Of a stretch of DNA of 64,000 bases, positions 10,876 to 22,439 are shown piece after piece. Origin of the DNA: Callorhinus ursinus (taxonomy: Eukaryota; Chordata; Mammalia; Carnivora; Otariidae). The notes beneath the pieces are model-generated. The model was not told where the DNA came from. It made no database searches and was given only the letters and a program-made list of their open reading frames with translations. The position numbers were made by a program, and so were the translations under genes. The stretch's first letter is position 1, and every line of letters begins with the position of its first letter. The stretch is taken from assembly GCF_003265705.1 (NCBI RefSeq), contig NW_020312828.1, positions 52,811,627-52,875,626 of the forward strand, written 5' to 3'.

Positions 10876-11392
10876 GTTGAATCTGAATTTGGAAAAGAAA
10901 AAAAAAACAGCAATGCCAATTTTGAATGGAAGTTTTCCTGGTTGCACAGGCTGTTTAAAGGTGAGAAGGCTCGGAATGTCACTCCCTATGACTGTTCCCT
11001 GGGCTCCTCAGCCACAGCTCCTGCAGGACTATCTTTTATTCCACCTGTGGTTTCTGGAGTCACATCAGAGGTTTGGGGTCATTTGAATTAATATTCCCTC
11101 TATAACAATATCAGGTAATCTGAAACTCCTATTTTTTGTCCTGATGATTTTTCAAAAATCAGACTCAAAATTATTCTAGAAACTACAGAATAAAATAATA
11201 TATTGGTTTACTGTTTATGAAATTAGTTCTAAAAAGTTCACCTAATATTACACTCAGGAACTCACAAACTTTGTTTTACTTTGATCCCCTTGATTTACTT
11301 TGAGAGTACTTTGTACCTACTTTTGTTCTATGTTAAGTCTTGCCTTTATCCAAAATCAATAACATTTTGAACTATTAACGTCATAACAACTT
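10876..11392. other. single-copy DNA, nothing recognised
   Basis: Short overlapping frames (10870-11091) start inside the MIR tail and an A8 run and show no domain. Confidence 0.4.
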
Positions 11393-11560
11393 ACGAAGGT
11401 TGTGACTTTAAGTAAATTATTTAACCTCTTTGTGCCTAGTTTTCTTAACTCTTACATGGGAATAATAAAAGAACTTATCATCTAGGGTTGTCCTGATCAT
11501 TAAATATGTTCATTCATGCGAAGCACGTTGAAACTGTCTGACACCTCATAAGAATTTAAC
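11393..11560 (+). repeat. MIR fragment
   Basis: Contains ttgtgactttaagtaaatta, tttaacctctttgtgcc, acatgggaataataaaag and gggttgtcctgatcatt, the core and 3' half of MIR on the plus strand. Confidence 0.75.
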
Positions 11561-11706
11561 GAATATTTGCCACTTTAATAGTGCTGGGCTATACACGGAC
11601 ACACACATACGAAAGTATCTACAGTCATAAACAGTAATTACTATTTATAGTGACTTTATCTGAAAATATTACTATATTAATTCATTGTGTTCAAATTGCA
11701 TATTAA

Positions 11707-11970
11707 ACTGGTATTTTCAAACTTTCATGTAATTGAGGACCAGTGTATACATCTTTAAAAATCTCATTAATGCACAGAAATATTCCTGAGTACTCTGGAG
11801 AGTTTCTCCAGCTGACCACCCACATCAAAATAGTTCTGGTGCTTGCAAAGATGGAGATGACTGTGCCCATGCTGTCCTGTTGAATGAGAATCTGTGGGTA
11901 TGGAGCCAGGGAATACACATCTTTAAAAAATTCATTAAGCAATCTCTATACATGCTGAAATTTGAAAATA
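11707..11970 (+). repeat. MER5-type hAT fragment with internal duplication
   Basis: The 3' part (11860-11970) follows MER5A order: gaatctgtgggtatggagcc, gggaatacacatctttaaaa, then tacatgctgaaatttga. A related segment at about 11747-11772 repeats the tacatctttaaaaa...cattaa block in the same orientation, some 160 bp earlier, making the element longer than the about 190-bp consensus. Confidence 0.45.
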
Positions 11971-12069
11971 TCTATCGTAGATATGACTTGTTCATGACAG
12001 TGTCATAATACCTTACTATAGTAGGTAACATAGAAAAAGGCACTGTTGGCCCAATTCACAGAAACCAAG

Positions 12070-12195
12070 GTCAATAAACAATTACTGAATGCCTCTATGT
12101 GTCAGGCACTAAGTGCTGAGTTTTTAAAGATATCTAAGGCCAGGTTTCTTCCCTGGAGATGCATACACTCTAGTGAAGTTGCTTATAGTCTAGTT
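12070..12195 (-). repeat. L2 3' end fragment
   Basis: Reads caataaacaattactgaatg, then atgtgtcaggcactaagtgc and a ttcttccctggagatgcat block, the reverse complement of the L2 3' end in the expected order. Confidence 0.65.
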
Positions 12196-13680
12196 TCAGA
12201 AACTACTTCTTGAAATACACTCATAAAGTCTGTGTCGGATAACCAACATCCAGATCATAATAGCTACTGTGCAAATCTAATGATTCCTTTATGTAGAAAT
12301 GGTATTCTATAATAAGTACACAAGCAGAAGAGAAATCCATTGATTAATCAACAAACAGATCACACAGCAGTATGTTGACAAATGTTAAGGCAAGAAGAAA
12401 AATAAAATCTCTTTGACGTGGAACCAAGGTTAACACTACCACAGAAGCCTCTCATGCAATATACCAGAACTCTGACCTACCAAAAAGCCAAGTACAGGGT
12501 TCTAGAAGGAGCACTTAGTTTTCCCTGGGGTGGGGATGTTCCTGGGTAAGGGTCGTAAAACTAGTGTGCTTACCATTGTTCAGGGTTTCTTGCAACCTCT
12601 TATACTGAAATTATAGCTAACACTCAACAGTAAGTTGGAGGGAGCTCAGCTCTAATGGAAATCTCTCTCTTACATGTTCGAACACTTACATTTCTCTGGA
12701 ACCTCAGAGATACTACTGGAGGCCACATGCACCCTGGTTCTCCACCAACTCATCCCTCCCGATGTTCAACAAAGCCCTGACTCAGTCAATCAGAAGTTTG
12801 TCAAGAACAGTCTATAAGAGGAGCTGCAAAAGAAAGCTCTAACTAAAAGAATAAAAAAAAAAAAATAGGTCAGGTAGGTACAATAGCTTGAAACAATAAA
12901 TCTTCCATGCTGGGTTGTCCTAAAGTGCATACATTTTTATAACACAAATATTGAACAGCCTGAGTCTAACAGTGAATAATCTCTGATATTTCACTTTTTC
13001 TCCTACTCCTCATAAAAAGAACAGATCTTTTTCTTATAATGTATTTGTTCTTATCTAAATCAACTGTGCTTTGTCTAGTTTAGATATTCAGAGGGACAAC
13101 CAAGTGGATAGAATACACGAGACACATACTGAGCTTTCTCCAAAGCCTGAAATTTCTCTACATTAGAGTTAAAAAAAAAAATAGGAGGCATATTTCATTT
13201 GCATTTTTCACCCCTAATTGAAGAGCCAGTTTCTAATGGAAGAACATGAAATGAAAAGGTGCCAATAAAATAGCTGGGTTTCATAAGCCATGGGACTGCT
13301 TTTTCAGTACAAATAGCATTTGTGGTTTCAAACAGGGAGTCTCTGTGGCTGAGTTCAGTGAACAACAACCCAAATCAAACTTTGTGTAGCTGTTCTGACA
13401 AGCAGGAAATGTGTAAACATTCTCAAAACCCACCAAAGACTGTCAGGTAAGGGGACTGCCATGCTTCTGTTTTGCCACGGAGTGTCCCCCTCTTCATTCC
13501 TTGCTCACCTGGTCAGTTTCTTCAATTCAGAATGTAGTCCTCTGTCATCCTAGGATGAACCTGAATTCAACGTTTTATGCAAACTGTAAAAAATCATGCA
13601 TATGCACACATACAATTGTCAGGCAGCACCAGCCCTAGTCTGAGCTATTGTTTTGCCTTTGAGCTCACTGAAAAGTCCTT
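12196..13680. other. single-copy DNA, nothing recognised
   Basis: No repeat family or exon is visible. A-rich runs occur at 12852-12865 and 13170-13182. Confidence 0.4.
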
Positions 13681-13681
13681 T

Positions 13682-13801
13682 AAAAAAAAAAAAAAGAAAA
13701 GAAAAAGGAAGAAAGGAAGAAAGGAAGAAAAAAAGGGGGGGAAAGGAAAGAAGGAAAGAAAGGAGTAGGAAGGAAAGAGACAAGACAAAAAAGAGGGGGG
13801 A
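13682..13801. repeat. long purine-rich tract (GGAA/GAAA)
   Basis: Positions 13682-13765 are 84 uninterrupted purines on the plus strand, starting with an A13 run and continuing as GGAAGAAA units with a G7 run. A looser purine-rich part reaches 13801. Confidence 0.95.
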
Positions 13802-15315
13802 TCTTCAATGGGATGGTAAAGAGAAATATTGGACTACCCTATAGAATACCCCTCTAGGTGTTTCTAGCTTTAAAGGGTGCTCTTTGTATTCAAGGCAGAC
13901 TCATTCTGTGACTGAGACAAAACCAAAACCCAAGTCTCAACTTTGGGGCTCTTCTTGTTCCAGCTATCTCCCACAAGGCCATGTAGAAGAGAGAAAGTGT
14001 TTATTTATTGCTCTATTATGACTGAAACCAGCATTATTTGGCAGTTATTTTCCAAAAAATTTAATGTCAAAACTTCAATTTCAGGAAACAATGGGTTTGG
14101 TCAAGGCCAAAGTGCTTTGAGAGTAACTTTTTTTTTCTCATGATATTTCCATTGCTGGTGCTAGCCAAAACCCAAACTACATACCCAGATGAAAATAAGC
14201 ATAAATCAGAAAACCCCAGAAGTGGTCTAAGCCTAGTGTGAAAAGTGAATGAATGATGACTTAGGTTAGCTTGTATTTTATCTGAACTAGATCCTTGATT
14301 TTTCTTTTCCTTTCTTTTCTTCTCTTTCTTTCTTTTTTTGAACTGGTTAGATCAGGATTTCTTTTTACTTCTTGTTGACTTAGACCCTTGATTTTTATAC
14401 AAATAAAATTGTTATAGTACCCCCCCAAAAGAAATATCCAGAAATTTAGCCTATTCCATTAAATGTTAGATTCCAGTGACTGATGACATATCACAGTTAT
14501 TTCTCCAGTTATTTCTGGTAAGGGGGTCCAACTAGGAATTGACCTTTCTTTATAATAATATACAATAATATAATAAAAGGAAACCCTGAGTCTCTACTCC
14601 CCAAATTACTTGTCTTTGGAGAAAATATGGTAGCACTTTTTGTGAGTTGTACCTTCATGTTAGAAGTAACAGAGCCAGAAATTCACTGGGTTATTACCAT
14701 TTTATTTGTTTGTGGACTTGGTGACTTTTTTTTTTTCTAATATGGACAGGATGAAGCACATAAAAGCATTTATTAAAGGACATATTTTTGCCTGAAAACA
14801 AGCCCTGTTTCTGCCCCCACAGGATGTTGGTGCTCTCCACAGACCTTGTGTTGATTACCCTCTGTGGGAAGTAGTGGTCAACTCTAATTAACTAATTTAC
14901 TTTCAACAACTGTTTAATTAGGGCCTTTGCCCATATGTTGTGCTCTTTTGAAGATTCTTCACAATGTAGGAACTTTATTGTAATACTAAAGAATTAGTCT
15001 GGTTCTCTGACATGAGAGGACTTTGACCTTGTAGGAAGTAATGGGAATCAGTTGACAACTATCAAATTCAATAAATATATATATCGAACAACTTAGAAGG
15101 GCATTGAGCCATCCACCATGGGGATAAAGTACAGTGCCTTCAGGGAACAGAACTGAAGATGAATACCTGAAAACAAAAGCGCAATATTCCAAAGAAGCAA
15201 AATTATAATCACTGATGGTGGGTTGAGAATAACAAATATTTTTTTCACTAGTAACCATGTATCGGATACTTTCTGCACTCTGTCTCATTTAGCGCTCACA
15301 AGAATCCTACACCCA
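13802..15315. other. single-copy DNA with pyrimidine run
   Basis: No gene or named repeat recognised. A TTTTC/TCTTT-rich run lies at about 14297-14338 and a T9-10 run at about 14728. Confidence 0.4.
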
Positions 15316-15332
15316 AAAATCATCCTCATTTT

Positions 15333-15468
15333 TGGGGTCCTAGAATAAAGCCCCAAGTCCGGCTCCACGCTCAGCGGGAAGTCTGGGATTCTCTCTCTCC
15401 TTCTGCCTCCCCCACCTTGTGCACACTCTCTCTCTAAGGTAAATAAATAAATCTTAAAAAAAAAAAAT
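15333..15468 (+). mobile_element. Can-SINE, 5' truncated
   Basis: Lacks the tRNA head; starts in the gggtcctagaataaagcccc part and runs through the CT-rich body to AAATAAATAAATCTTA. Flanking duplication is imperfect (AAAAATCATCCTCATTT at 15316-15332 against AAAAATCACCCTCATAT after the tail), consistent with an older insertion. Confidence 0.85.
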
Positions 15469-15597
15469 CACCCTCATATTGTAAGTAAGGCAACAGAGAG
15501 AGGGAGAAGGGTTAACTGGCCATGGTCAGAGCTGACAGGCTGCAGATCTGAGATTTAAACCAGGAAAGTTTTAGGGCATGGCAGATGTACATTAAAG

Positions 15598-15765
15598 AGG
15601 TGCTTCCCAAAGATGTCTAGAGGAATCCCCAGGGAAGCTGGTGAAACTGCAGATTCTAACTCAGTGGGTCATGGGTAAGGTCTGAGAGTCTGCATTTTTA
15701 ACAAGCTCTCCTTAATACTCATGCTACTGACCTTCCAACCACACTTTGAATAGCAAGGACTTAAA
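15598..15765 (+). repeat. MER5A-type hAT fragment
   Basis: Matches MER5A in order: aggtgcttcccaaagatg, gctggtgaaactgcagattc, taactcagtgggtcatgg, gtctgcatttttaacaagct and cacactttgaatagc. Nearly full length. Confidence 0.85.
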
Positions 15766-15893
15766 GGGACAATGAGGATTTCAGTAAACTAAAATAATGG
15801 TGAACATATCAGAGGCTATTGAGAATCAGAGAGCATCAGCAAGTTAATCAATGACATGGAGCTAATGAAAAAAAGAGAGAGAGAGAGCTTAGG

Positions 15894-16010
15894 ATGGGCC
15901 CCCAGCTGGCTCTGTCAGTAGAGCATGTGACTCTTGATTTTGGGGTTGTGAGTTCGATCCCCATGTTTGGTGTAGCAATTACTGAAAAATAAAATCTTAA
16001 AAAAAAAAAA
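15894..16010 (+). mobile_element. older short Can-SINE with tRNA-Lys head
   Basis: Carries a clear tRNA-Lys-like head: ggctctgtcagtagagcatg (box A region), gactcttgat with CTT at the anticodon position, and gagttcgatcccca (box B region). It continues into the tail AAATAAAATCTTA without the long CT-rich body, unlike the younger copies. An 8-bp target duplication AGCTTAGG lies at 15886-15893 and 16011-16018. A SINE, not a working tRNA gene. Confidence 0.85.
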
Positions 16011-16329
16011 AGCTTAGGTTCCAGGGCTAGACTGTGACTATAAATCCTTTACTCTTTCTCCCTTAAGCAGTTAGACTATGTGATTATAAAACACAGACAT
16101 AGAGGAAGTAATGATTAAAATTGGAGCTTAACAATTGTCTCTTAGGATGGTCCTATCCTGGCTAAAACTGAATCCACACCACATTGATTGCCGTCCTTGA
16201 AGAGCAGAGCATAGGAAATGCAGTGTGCCTTTTAAACACTGCAAAAACTCTACCATCATAGAGCGGGTAAGAATGAACGCATTACTGGGGTGAGCTGAGG
16301 CGTTCTCCCCCAGAGGAGGCATGACGGGC

Positions 16330-16550
16330 AGGAGCAAAGAGCAGAGTCAGACTCTGTGGTTTGAATCCCAGCATCACCCACTTACTGTTTGACCTAGATT
16401 GAGTTACTTAACTTTTCTGTGCTTCTGTTTATCTGTAAAATGAAGATAATTATAGCACCTGCCTTTGAAGATTTTTCCAAGTATTACATGGGATATCATT
16501 GAAACGTGCTCAAAACACTTCCTAACATGTAATAAAAGCTAAGTGTTTCT
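16330..16550 (+). repeat. MIR, nearly full length
   Basis: Includes agagtcagactctgtggttt, gaatcccagcatcacccact, tgagttacttaacttttctg, tctgtaaaatgaagataatt and a 3' part ending in catgtaataaaagctaagtg. Confidence 0.85.
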
Positions 16551-16639
16551 ATTAGGCAGTCTAACCTTGTTCTACCCGATTTGCTGAACACAGAATTAGC
16601 TCTGACATACCAGTGGAGAAGGAGCAATGGTAAAAATGA

Positions 16640-16775
16640 ACCAAGTTAAGGTAGAGGAAAAAAATCTTTAAAGCTCAGCTCTGCCAGTAATTCGCTGGCG
16701 TTGGACAATTCACTATATTTCCCTGGGCCTCGGCTTCCTCACCTGTAGAAGACAGAGTGTTGAGTGCACTGGAAA
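16640..16775 (+). repeat. MIR 5'/core fragment
   Basis: Retains cagctctgccagtaattcg, gttggacaattcactatatt and cctgggcctcggcttcctca, then loses similarity around gtagaagacagag. Confidence 0.65.
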
Positions 16776-16954
16776 TTTCAGACATTTCTCCCAGATATAA
16801 TAAAAATCTATAATTCTATTATAGAATGGCAAAGGAGAGGAGAGACATGGGAATAAGAATTACTTGCAAATCTTATAATAAGGTTGTTCAACACCACTCC
16901 CCAGATTCCTAAACCTTCCTCCCACCAATTGAGTAAGTCTAAAAGAGACATAAA

Positions 16955-17032
16955 AACTAGCATTTTAATAAGTACCTCCTGTGATTCTGATGGATGTTGT
17001 CCCCATTCTTTGAGAAATGCTGTCCTAGGTAA
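16955..17032 (+). repeat. MER5A 3' end fragment
   Basis: Reads tagcattttaataagtacc, ctgtgattctgatggatgt and ctttgagaaatgctgtcc, the last third of MER5A up to its terminal inverted repeat. Confidence 0.6.
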
Positions 17033-17124
17033 TACAGGGGAAAAAATCCAGTCTAGAATTGCAGTTTTTGCAAATAATCCTTATATATGTGATCCAGATA
17101 TGGATAAATGAAATATCGAAGGTA

Positions 17125-17240
17125 ATGATAGCTTCTATTTACTGAGCACATACTCTATGCCATGCATGCAATAAATATGAGATATTTTATGTGTCTGTGT
17201 GTAAAATACTCGGTTTTCATAAAATCCCTGCAGATGTTTT
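17125..17240 (-). repeat. MIR-type fragment, reverse
   Basis: The block cttctatttactgagcacat, actctatgccatgcatgcaa is the reverse-complement start of MIR; the remainder is poorly preserved. Confidence 0.4.
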
Positions 17241-17282
17241 AAGCTGGACTTCAAGTTATGTGAGCCTATTAATTTCCTTTTT

Positions 17283-17457
17283 TTTTTTTTTTTGTGAGAA
17301 GAGAAGGGAGGGAAGGGTGAGAGAGAGGGAGAATCTTAAGCAGGCTCCACACCTAGTGTGGAGCCAGACATGAGGCTGGATCTCACAACTCTGAGATCAT
17401 GACCTGAGCAGAAATCAAGAGTGGCACGCTTAACCGACAGGGCCACCCAAGAGCCCC
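17283..17457 (-). mobile_element. Can-SINE, older subtype
   Basis: Minus-strand element ending on the plus strand in gccacccaagagcccc, with the ATCAAGAGT...GCTTAAC signature of an older Can-SINE subtype. Perfect 16-bp target duplication TATTAATTTCCTTTTT at 17267-17282 and 17458-17473. Confidence 0.9.
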
Positions 17458-17639
17458 TATTAATTTCCTTTTTATTTAAGCCATGTTGAGTTGGGGTTTT
17501 GGTTCCTTGCAGCCAAAAATACCCTAACTAATTCACATATTTTATTCCAGTCACTGCAGGTTTAAATGAGTTTCCCCAAAAAGCTCAGTGACTCATGATA
17601 GAGGAAAAGAGTGTCAGGCTAGTAAAGTTGTGATAAGTT

Positions 17640-17905
17640 TGAAAACAGATATATTTAAGATGCTATGGAAACACTGGGGAGGAATGGCAAAACTTTAGGA
17701 GAGGGGAGCCTGAATTAATTCTTGAAGAATGAGCAAACACACTGAGTGAGAAGGGCACTGCAGGCGAAGACTGGCTTGTGCTAAGGCACAGATCCAAGAG
17801 AAAGCTGGGCTTACCTGCCTGGCTTGGTAGTATAGATTATCAGCAGATCTATTCAGGCAACAAAGAATGATTTTGTCTCCTCTGGGCACCATGTGGCAGA
17901 TGTGT
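17640..17905 (-). repeat. L2 3' region fragment
   Basis: Contains ttcttgaagaatgagcaaac, gagaagggcactgcaggcg and a tgctaaggcacagatcc block, corresponding to the reverse complement of the L2 segment that normally reads as gaaggatgagtaggagtt...gaagggcattccaggcag...gcaaaggcc. Diverged. Confidence 0.4.
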
Positions 17906-17914
17906 CTGGGATGA

Positions 17915-18105
17915 TACTACCTTGAAGCTGACAGAACTGAGTTCAAGTCCCAACTTTGTGCCGTAATAGCTGTGTGAGCCTGAGTAAGGTCCTTAGCCTC
18001 TCCAAACCTCCATTTCCTTGCCTGAAAAGTGGGGTAAATGGTGCCTAAATTGCCAGTAGTTTAAAGCTGGAAGATAATGAGTTTAAAGTGCTTAGCACAT
18101 CATTT
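17915..18105 (+). repeat. MIR
   Basis: Includes gacagaactgagttcaagtc, agctgtgtgagcctgagtaa, cctctccaaacctccatttc and the 3' part agtttaaagtgcttagcac. Confidence 0.85.
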
Positions 18106-18119
18106 TTATTATCAGTTCG

Positions 18120-18600
18120 ATTATGATTGCTATCTGTGTGCTAAGAATGCGAAGAGAAAAAGGCATGGTCCCTGCCTTTGAGATGCTTAACATTTAGTTG
18201 GCAAGAATAAAATGCAAGCAGATAGTTTGCTGAGAATGGGAATGCACCAGAGTATGAGAAGCGCACTTTTTTTGACTTAATTTGATTATAACAAATGATT
18301 AATTCATTCGAACATAATATAAACAGGTGATCAAGGTTTCATTTGAGATCATGGTTTCCATAGCTGCGTGGAGAATTGATTGTAAGTAGAGGCAGCAGAG
18401 TGGGGAAGAGGCCGTCGCTGTGGAAGGTGATGAGAGAGGGTGAGCTAGGAAACAATGACTGGGTAAAGAAAACGCGTAAATTTTCAAGATATTTAGGAGA
18501 ATTGACTGGATTTGGATTTCATAGCTGAGCTACAAGTCTTGGGTGATGCTCGTATTTCCAGTTTGGGCATATTTCATATCGATGTCATCCTGGAGAATGC
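18120..18600 (-). repeat. L2 3' region fragment
   Basis: The first part keeps ggtccctgcctttgagatgc and aacatttagttggcaag, the reverse complement of the L2 3' UTR block. Further on, gcgtggagaattgattgtaa and the following purine-rich text continue in L2 order. Divergence is high toward the right end. Confidence 0.45.
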
Positions 18601-18762
18601 AAAAACTGAGAGGGAGAGCTAGAATCCTCGTTGTCCTCACCTAATCCTCCTGACGCTTGGCGGGCAATTGATTATTCCTTCCCTGCAATCTGCGTTAATA
18701 AAGTTCAACTTTTAGCATGCTGCATTATAGCTTGCCATTTGTGTGTAAACTTTTCTGTATTC

Positions 18763-18930
18763 GGGGTTTCTCAAAGTTCAGTCCTGAAACTAGCAACCCC
18801 AGCATTATGTTGGGACGTGTTAGAAGTGCAGATCCTTGGGCCCCATTCCAGAGCGACTGACTCAGATATTCTGAGACTGGGCCTCATGGTCTGGGATCGA
18901 ATAGCTCACCAGGTGATCCCGATCCAGGCC
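18763..18930 (+). repeat. MER5A-type hAT fragment
   Basis: Starts at gggtttctcaaagttcagtc, continues through gaagtgcagatccttgggcc and gactcagatattctgagact and ends near caccaggtgatcccga, all in MER5A order. Confidence 0.85.
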
Positions 18931-20210
18931 GAATTTTGTAGAATCACAAGTCTACAACCTTCAGCACACCAGGTGATTTGTAACGTCCTGGTTTGTGTAA
19001 GAGGAAACATCTCCAGCTCCAGCAACCTTGTACCAGTTGCCAAGGAGAAGAACCATGGCTTTCTGATGGAGGGCAGTGGGGCAACGTAATGGAACCTTTC
19101 CACAAATTCAGGTCAGCTCCAACTGGGAGAACTGCAGTGAGCTTGGGAAGCTCTGTCGCTGATCTGGCATAACCTGGGTCTTCTTCCCAAGGCAAATTGC
19201 AACACCCAGAGTAGCCATGATATATACTGCAAAACTATGTCAGGATTAGTCTGGTATCAAAACTCCCAACACCATTAGGAGAATAATTGGGGCTGGTGGA
19301 ATATGTGAGAGGTAATCAAAAGGAAAAGTGTCCCTCCAGCATGGTTTTTGTGCACACTGGGCCATTCCACTATTCTTACAGACAAAACTCAAACTCCAAG
19401 AGGCAAATATAATAGCCCGTCATGCCAGGTCAATAGGTAGAATTTCAAGGGTCAACAAGCCATAGTCTTAAAGGCTCCTACTACAACTAGGCCACCAGCC
19501 AGATGCTCAGTTGTCTACTGGTCTCTGTGACACAACTACATGCTTCTTGGAGAGAATGGGGAACGTTCCTCGGCTCTTAGGAGAAGAGGATTAATCCCAT
19601 CGTGACCCCTAGGTCTCAGGTCCCAACTACCCCGTCTGACTAAACGGCGTTTTTGGGTGGGCTGCAAAGTTTAACAATTGCTATAAAATCCCTTCCTGTC
19701 AGTTTTCAGAATAAAACCCTCTGGACAGAAGTATTTTCTTTCTCGTTAAATAACTTATTTCCTCACTGAGTGAGCTCTTTTGTCAAAGTATTATTGAAAA
19801 TATGTAATTTAAATTGCCTGTCCCTGCAGATAGAAAAACTACGGTTTGAAGATCTGCCTTCTCTAGTGACAAGAGGCTGTGCTGGACTATCTAGCTAACT
19901 GCAGCTGCTGATCATCAACACTGCTTAGTTTCTTACAGTTCATCTCTTCCCTGACCCTCTAAGCTAATTACTCTCACAGCCCTGCTCACAGACATCCATG
20001 GGCAGGATCTAGGCATGGAGGACTACGCAGAGGTTAAATGGGAGACTTTTCATTGGTTTGTTTTTCTCTAGCCTTAATAGGAATTGTTCAGTGCAAGTAG
20101 CCATCCAGCTAATTCTGACCTAGTACTGTGGATCAGCCACAACAGTTTCCTCTACTGCATTGTCTTCCATTCAGCACTGTGGCCATCACCTCCAGACTCT
20201 CAGAATACAC
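18931..20210. other. unassigned DNA, possible LTR-like end
   Basis: No exon is evident. At 19650-19735 the string ctataaaatcccttcc is followed about 30 bp later by gaataaaaccctc, a TATA-to-polyA spacing seen in some LTRs, but no matching family or duplicated flank is recognised. The remainder shows nothing I can assign. Confidence 0.3.
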
Positions 20211-20214
20211 TAAG

Positions 20215-20345
20215 CTCTAACTGAGTGAACTTGGGCAAGCTTTTAATCTATGCAACCCTCATTTTCCTCTTCTGTAAGATGAGAGCAGCTGTGATGATTA
20301 AATAAAAGAATGCATGTAAAGGTTACTGTGGGATCTAGTGCATGG
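20215..20345 (+). repeat. MIR core fragment
   Basis: Keeps gagtgaacttgggcaagct, ctcattttcctcttctgtaa and atgattaaataaaagaatgc, the MIR core and part of its 3' half. A short ATG repeat follows at 20349-20368. Confidence 0.7.
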
Positions 20346-20596
20346 TGATGGATGATGATGATGATGATTGTAGTAGACCATTTTGATGCTCCCCCCAGAT
20401 TGCCTGGGATCCCTTTATACCATTTTTCCGTGCTTTTTCCCAGAGGCTTTTAACCAATGGCTGTTGGATGTGGAAATATGGAAGCCCCAGGAGTCACTGG
20501 GACCACAAGGATACTCTGGAACTAAAGAAACAAAAAGTATCACAGAAATGAAGGAAAGTGATCCTCCTTGTTTTAACAGAATGGCTTTGGCATAGT

Positions 20597-20789
20597 TTTG
20601 TTTTGTTTTTGTTTTTGTTTTTAAAGATTTTATTTATTTATTCATGAGAGACAGAGAGAGAGAGAGAGGCAGAGGGAGAAGCAGGCTCCCAAGGAGCAGG
20701 GAGCCCGACACGGGACTTGATCCCAGGACCCTGGGATCATGACCTGAGCCGAAGGCAGACACTTAACCATCTGAGCCACCCAGGCGCCC
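20597..20789 (-). mobile_element. Can-SINE, complete
   Basis: Minus-strand copy with a GTTTT-rich tail, a GA-rich body and the terminal gagccacccaggcgccc. Perfect 14-bp target duplication GGCTTTGGCATAGT at 20583-20596 and 20790-20803. Confidence 0.95.
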
Positions 20790-20803
20790 GGCTTTGGCAT
20801 AGT

Positions 20804-22165
20804 CTTGATACTTCTTGACTTTATGGTGATTTACAGTGTCATTTCTCACATCAGAGCCAATGCCAGTGTGCATGCCAGCTTAACGTGATGAAGGAAGCCA
20901 TAACCTCATGAATGGCCCAGTAGCTTCAGGACCCAGGGGAGGGTGGGGGGGCGGCAATAGTAGGGGTAAATCATTGGTAGCCACAACTAGCCATGTGGGA
21001 AATTTGATAGAAATTCAGAGGACTTTGTGAACTCTATAAGTTTTTCCAGTATAACTAAGGAGTTTTCAAAGTGACCTAAAATTCCATTAATAGTAAATAA
21101 AAAAAACAATCAGAAAAATGTAGCATACTACTGAATCAGCATGAATTTTCTTCATGACTTACAAGATGTAAGAGTGGCCGCCATAAATCTTCCTACCTTC
21201 CCACACCTCTCTCATCTCACAGGACCCCAGAAGAGGAGGCAGGAGGAAAGGTTAGGAATCCTAGGTGGGCTGGCCAAAGGAGAACCCCAAATTCTTGCCC
21301 AGATCCTTCTTGTCCACTATAATTTAGCTGACTGAGAACTGGTCACCAAGAGTCTATGGTATGAAGTCCGCCCTCAGCCGTCTGTCTTCACATCTGACCC
21401 TTTCCTCTCTATTCCTACCTCCTGTCCCCCCATTGCAGAATACTCTGTGTGAATTATCAGTCTCACTGGTGTGTGATATCAGGGAGTTTGTGATAAATTA
21501 TTAATGCTGATATTTATTTTTCTATATCTACTCAATCCAGCTCAGCCCTACATAACCTGTAGAAAATCTAACTGCAACTCCTTTTTATGAGTTTTCCTCC
21601 CTTCCAATGACTGTCTAAGAGTCCTGGAACTTCCCAGTAAAAGAAGTCTCCAAGTCTATGAATTCTATTCTGCCATTTCCAAGAGACCACGCCCTTGTGG
21701 CTCATTTAAGGGCACTTTCCTATAGCAAACCTGGTCTCTAGGACCTTCCAACCAGGCTCCTAAAGCTATGGTACTCAATGCCGTAGTTCTTAATACCAGT
21801 TCCCCAATATGTGGTCACCTTATCTGACTTCCTGTCACTTTGAGGGTCCCATGTGCTAACCCTCTTTCCTCCAGCATGATTTCATTCACCCCTCAAATAG
21901 AATCATCCCTCTCTGTCCAACCCTTAAGACCACATGATTTAGAAAAATCCAGCTCTAAGTTTTCATAATAATGATAAGAATAACAACAGTTTACATTTTG
22001 TGAACACTTCTATTTCCAATACTGTGGTGAAAACTAAAGTTACAGCGAATATATTAAAGAACTTACTATCTAATTAAAAAAAACAGAAAATATGTGGAAA
22101 ACTATAACACATGCTACTACGTTCTGTCGTGGTAAAATTAATATGGCAAAAAAAAAACAGTAGTG
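20804..22165. other. unassigned DNA
   Basis: No gene or confidently named repeat. A pyrimidine-rich stretch (21340-21910) has the look of old LINE-derived sequence but follows no consensus I can align by eye. A short A9 run lies at about 22150. Confidence 0.35.
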
Positions 22166-22169
22166 TCCA

Positions 22170-22400
22170 TTTTTTTTGAGAATTTACTATCTCCTTTGCA
22201 TTGAGCCAAGCATGTCCACTTACGTAGTATATACCTCTTCCATTTATTCCTCATAACAAACTGTTTTAGGTACATTTTGAGGTTTATGAGGCACAGAGTT
22301 CAAGTAACTTCTACAATGTCTTCAGATAATAAGCGTCAGTACTAAGACTTGAATCCAGATCTACTGACAAAATCTGCTTCATCTTATCCCAGTTCCCATC
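22170..22400 (-). repeat. MIR, reverse orientation
   Basis: Reads gagaatttactatctcc, gagccaagcatgtccactta, attcctcataacaaactg, tttatgaggcacagagttca, agtaacttctacaatg and gacttgaatccagatc, the reverse complement of MIR in order. Confidence 0.75.
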
Positions 22401-22439
22401 CCACCATGGGCACCTAACAAAGAGTATTGTATTCAGTCT

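Noticed and set aside
15905..15965. tRNA-Lys gene
   Set aside because: It has box-like text but continues into a SINE tail and is flanked by a target duplication, so it is a retroposed SINE head.
18631..19089. 152-codon plus-strand frame
   Set aside because: Overlaps a MER5A fossil at 18763-18930; the translation is repeat-derived.
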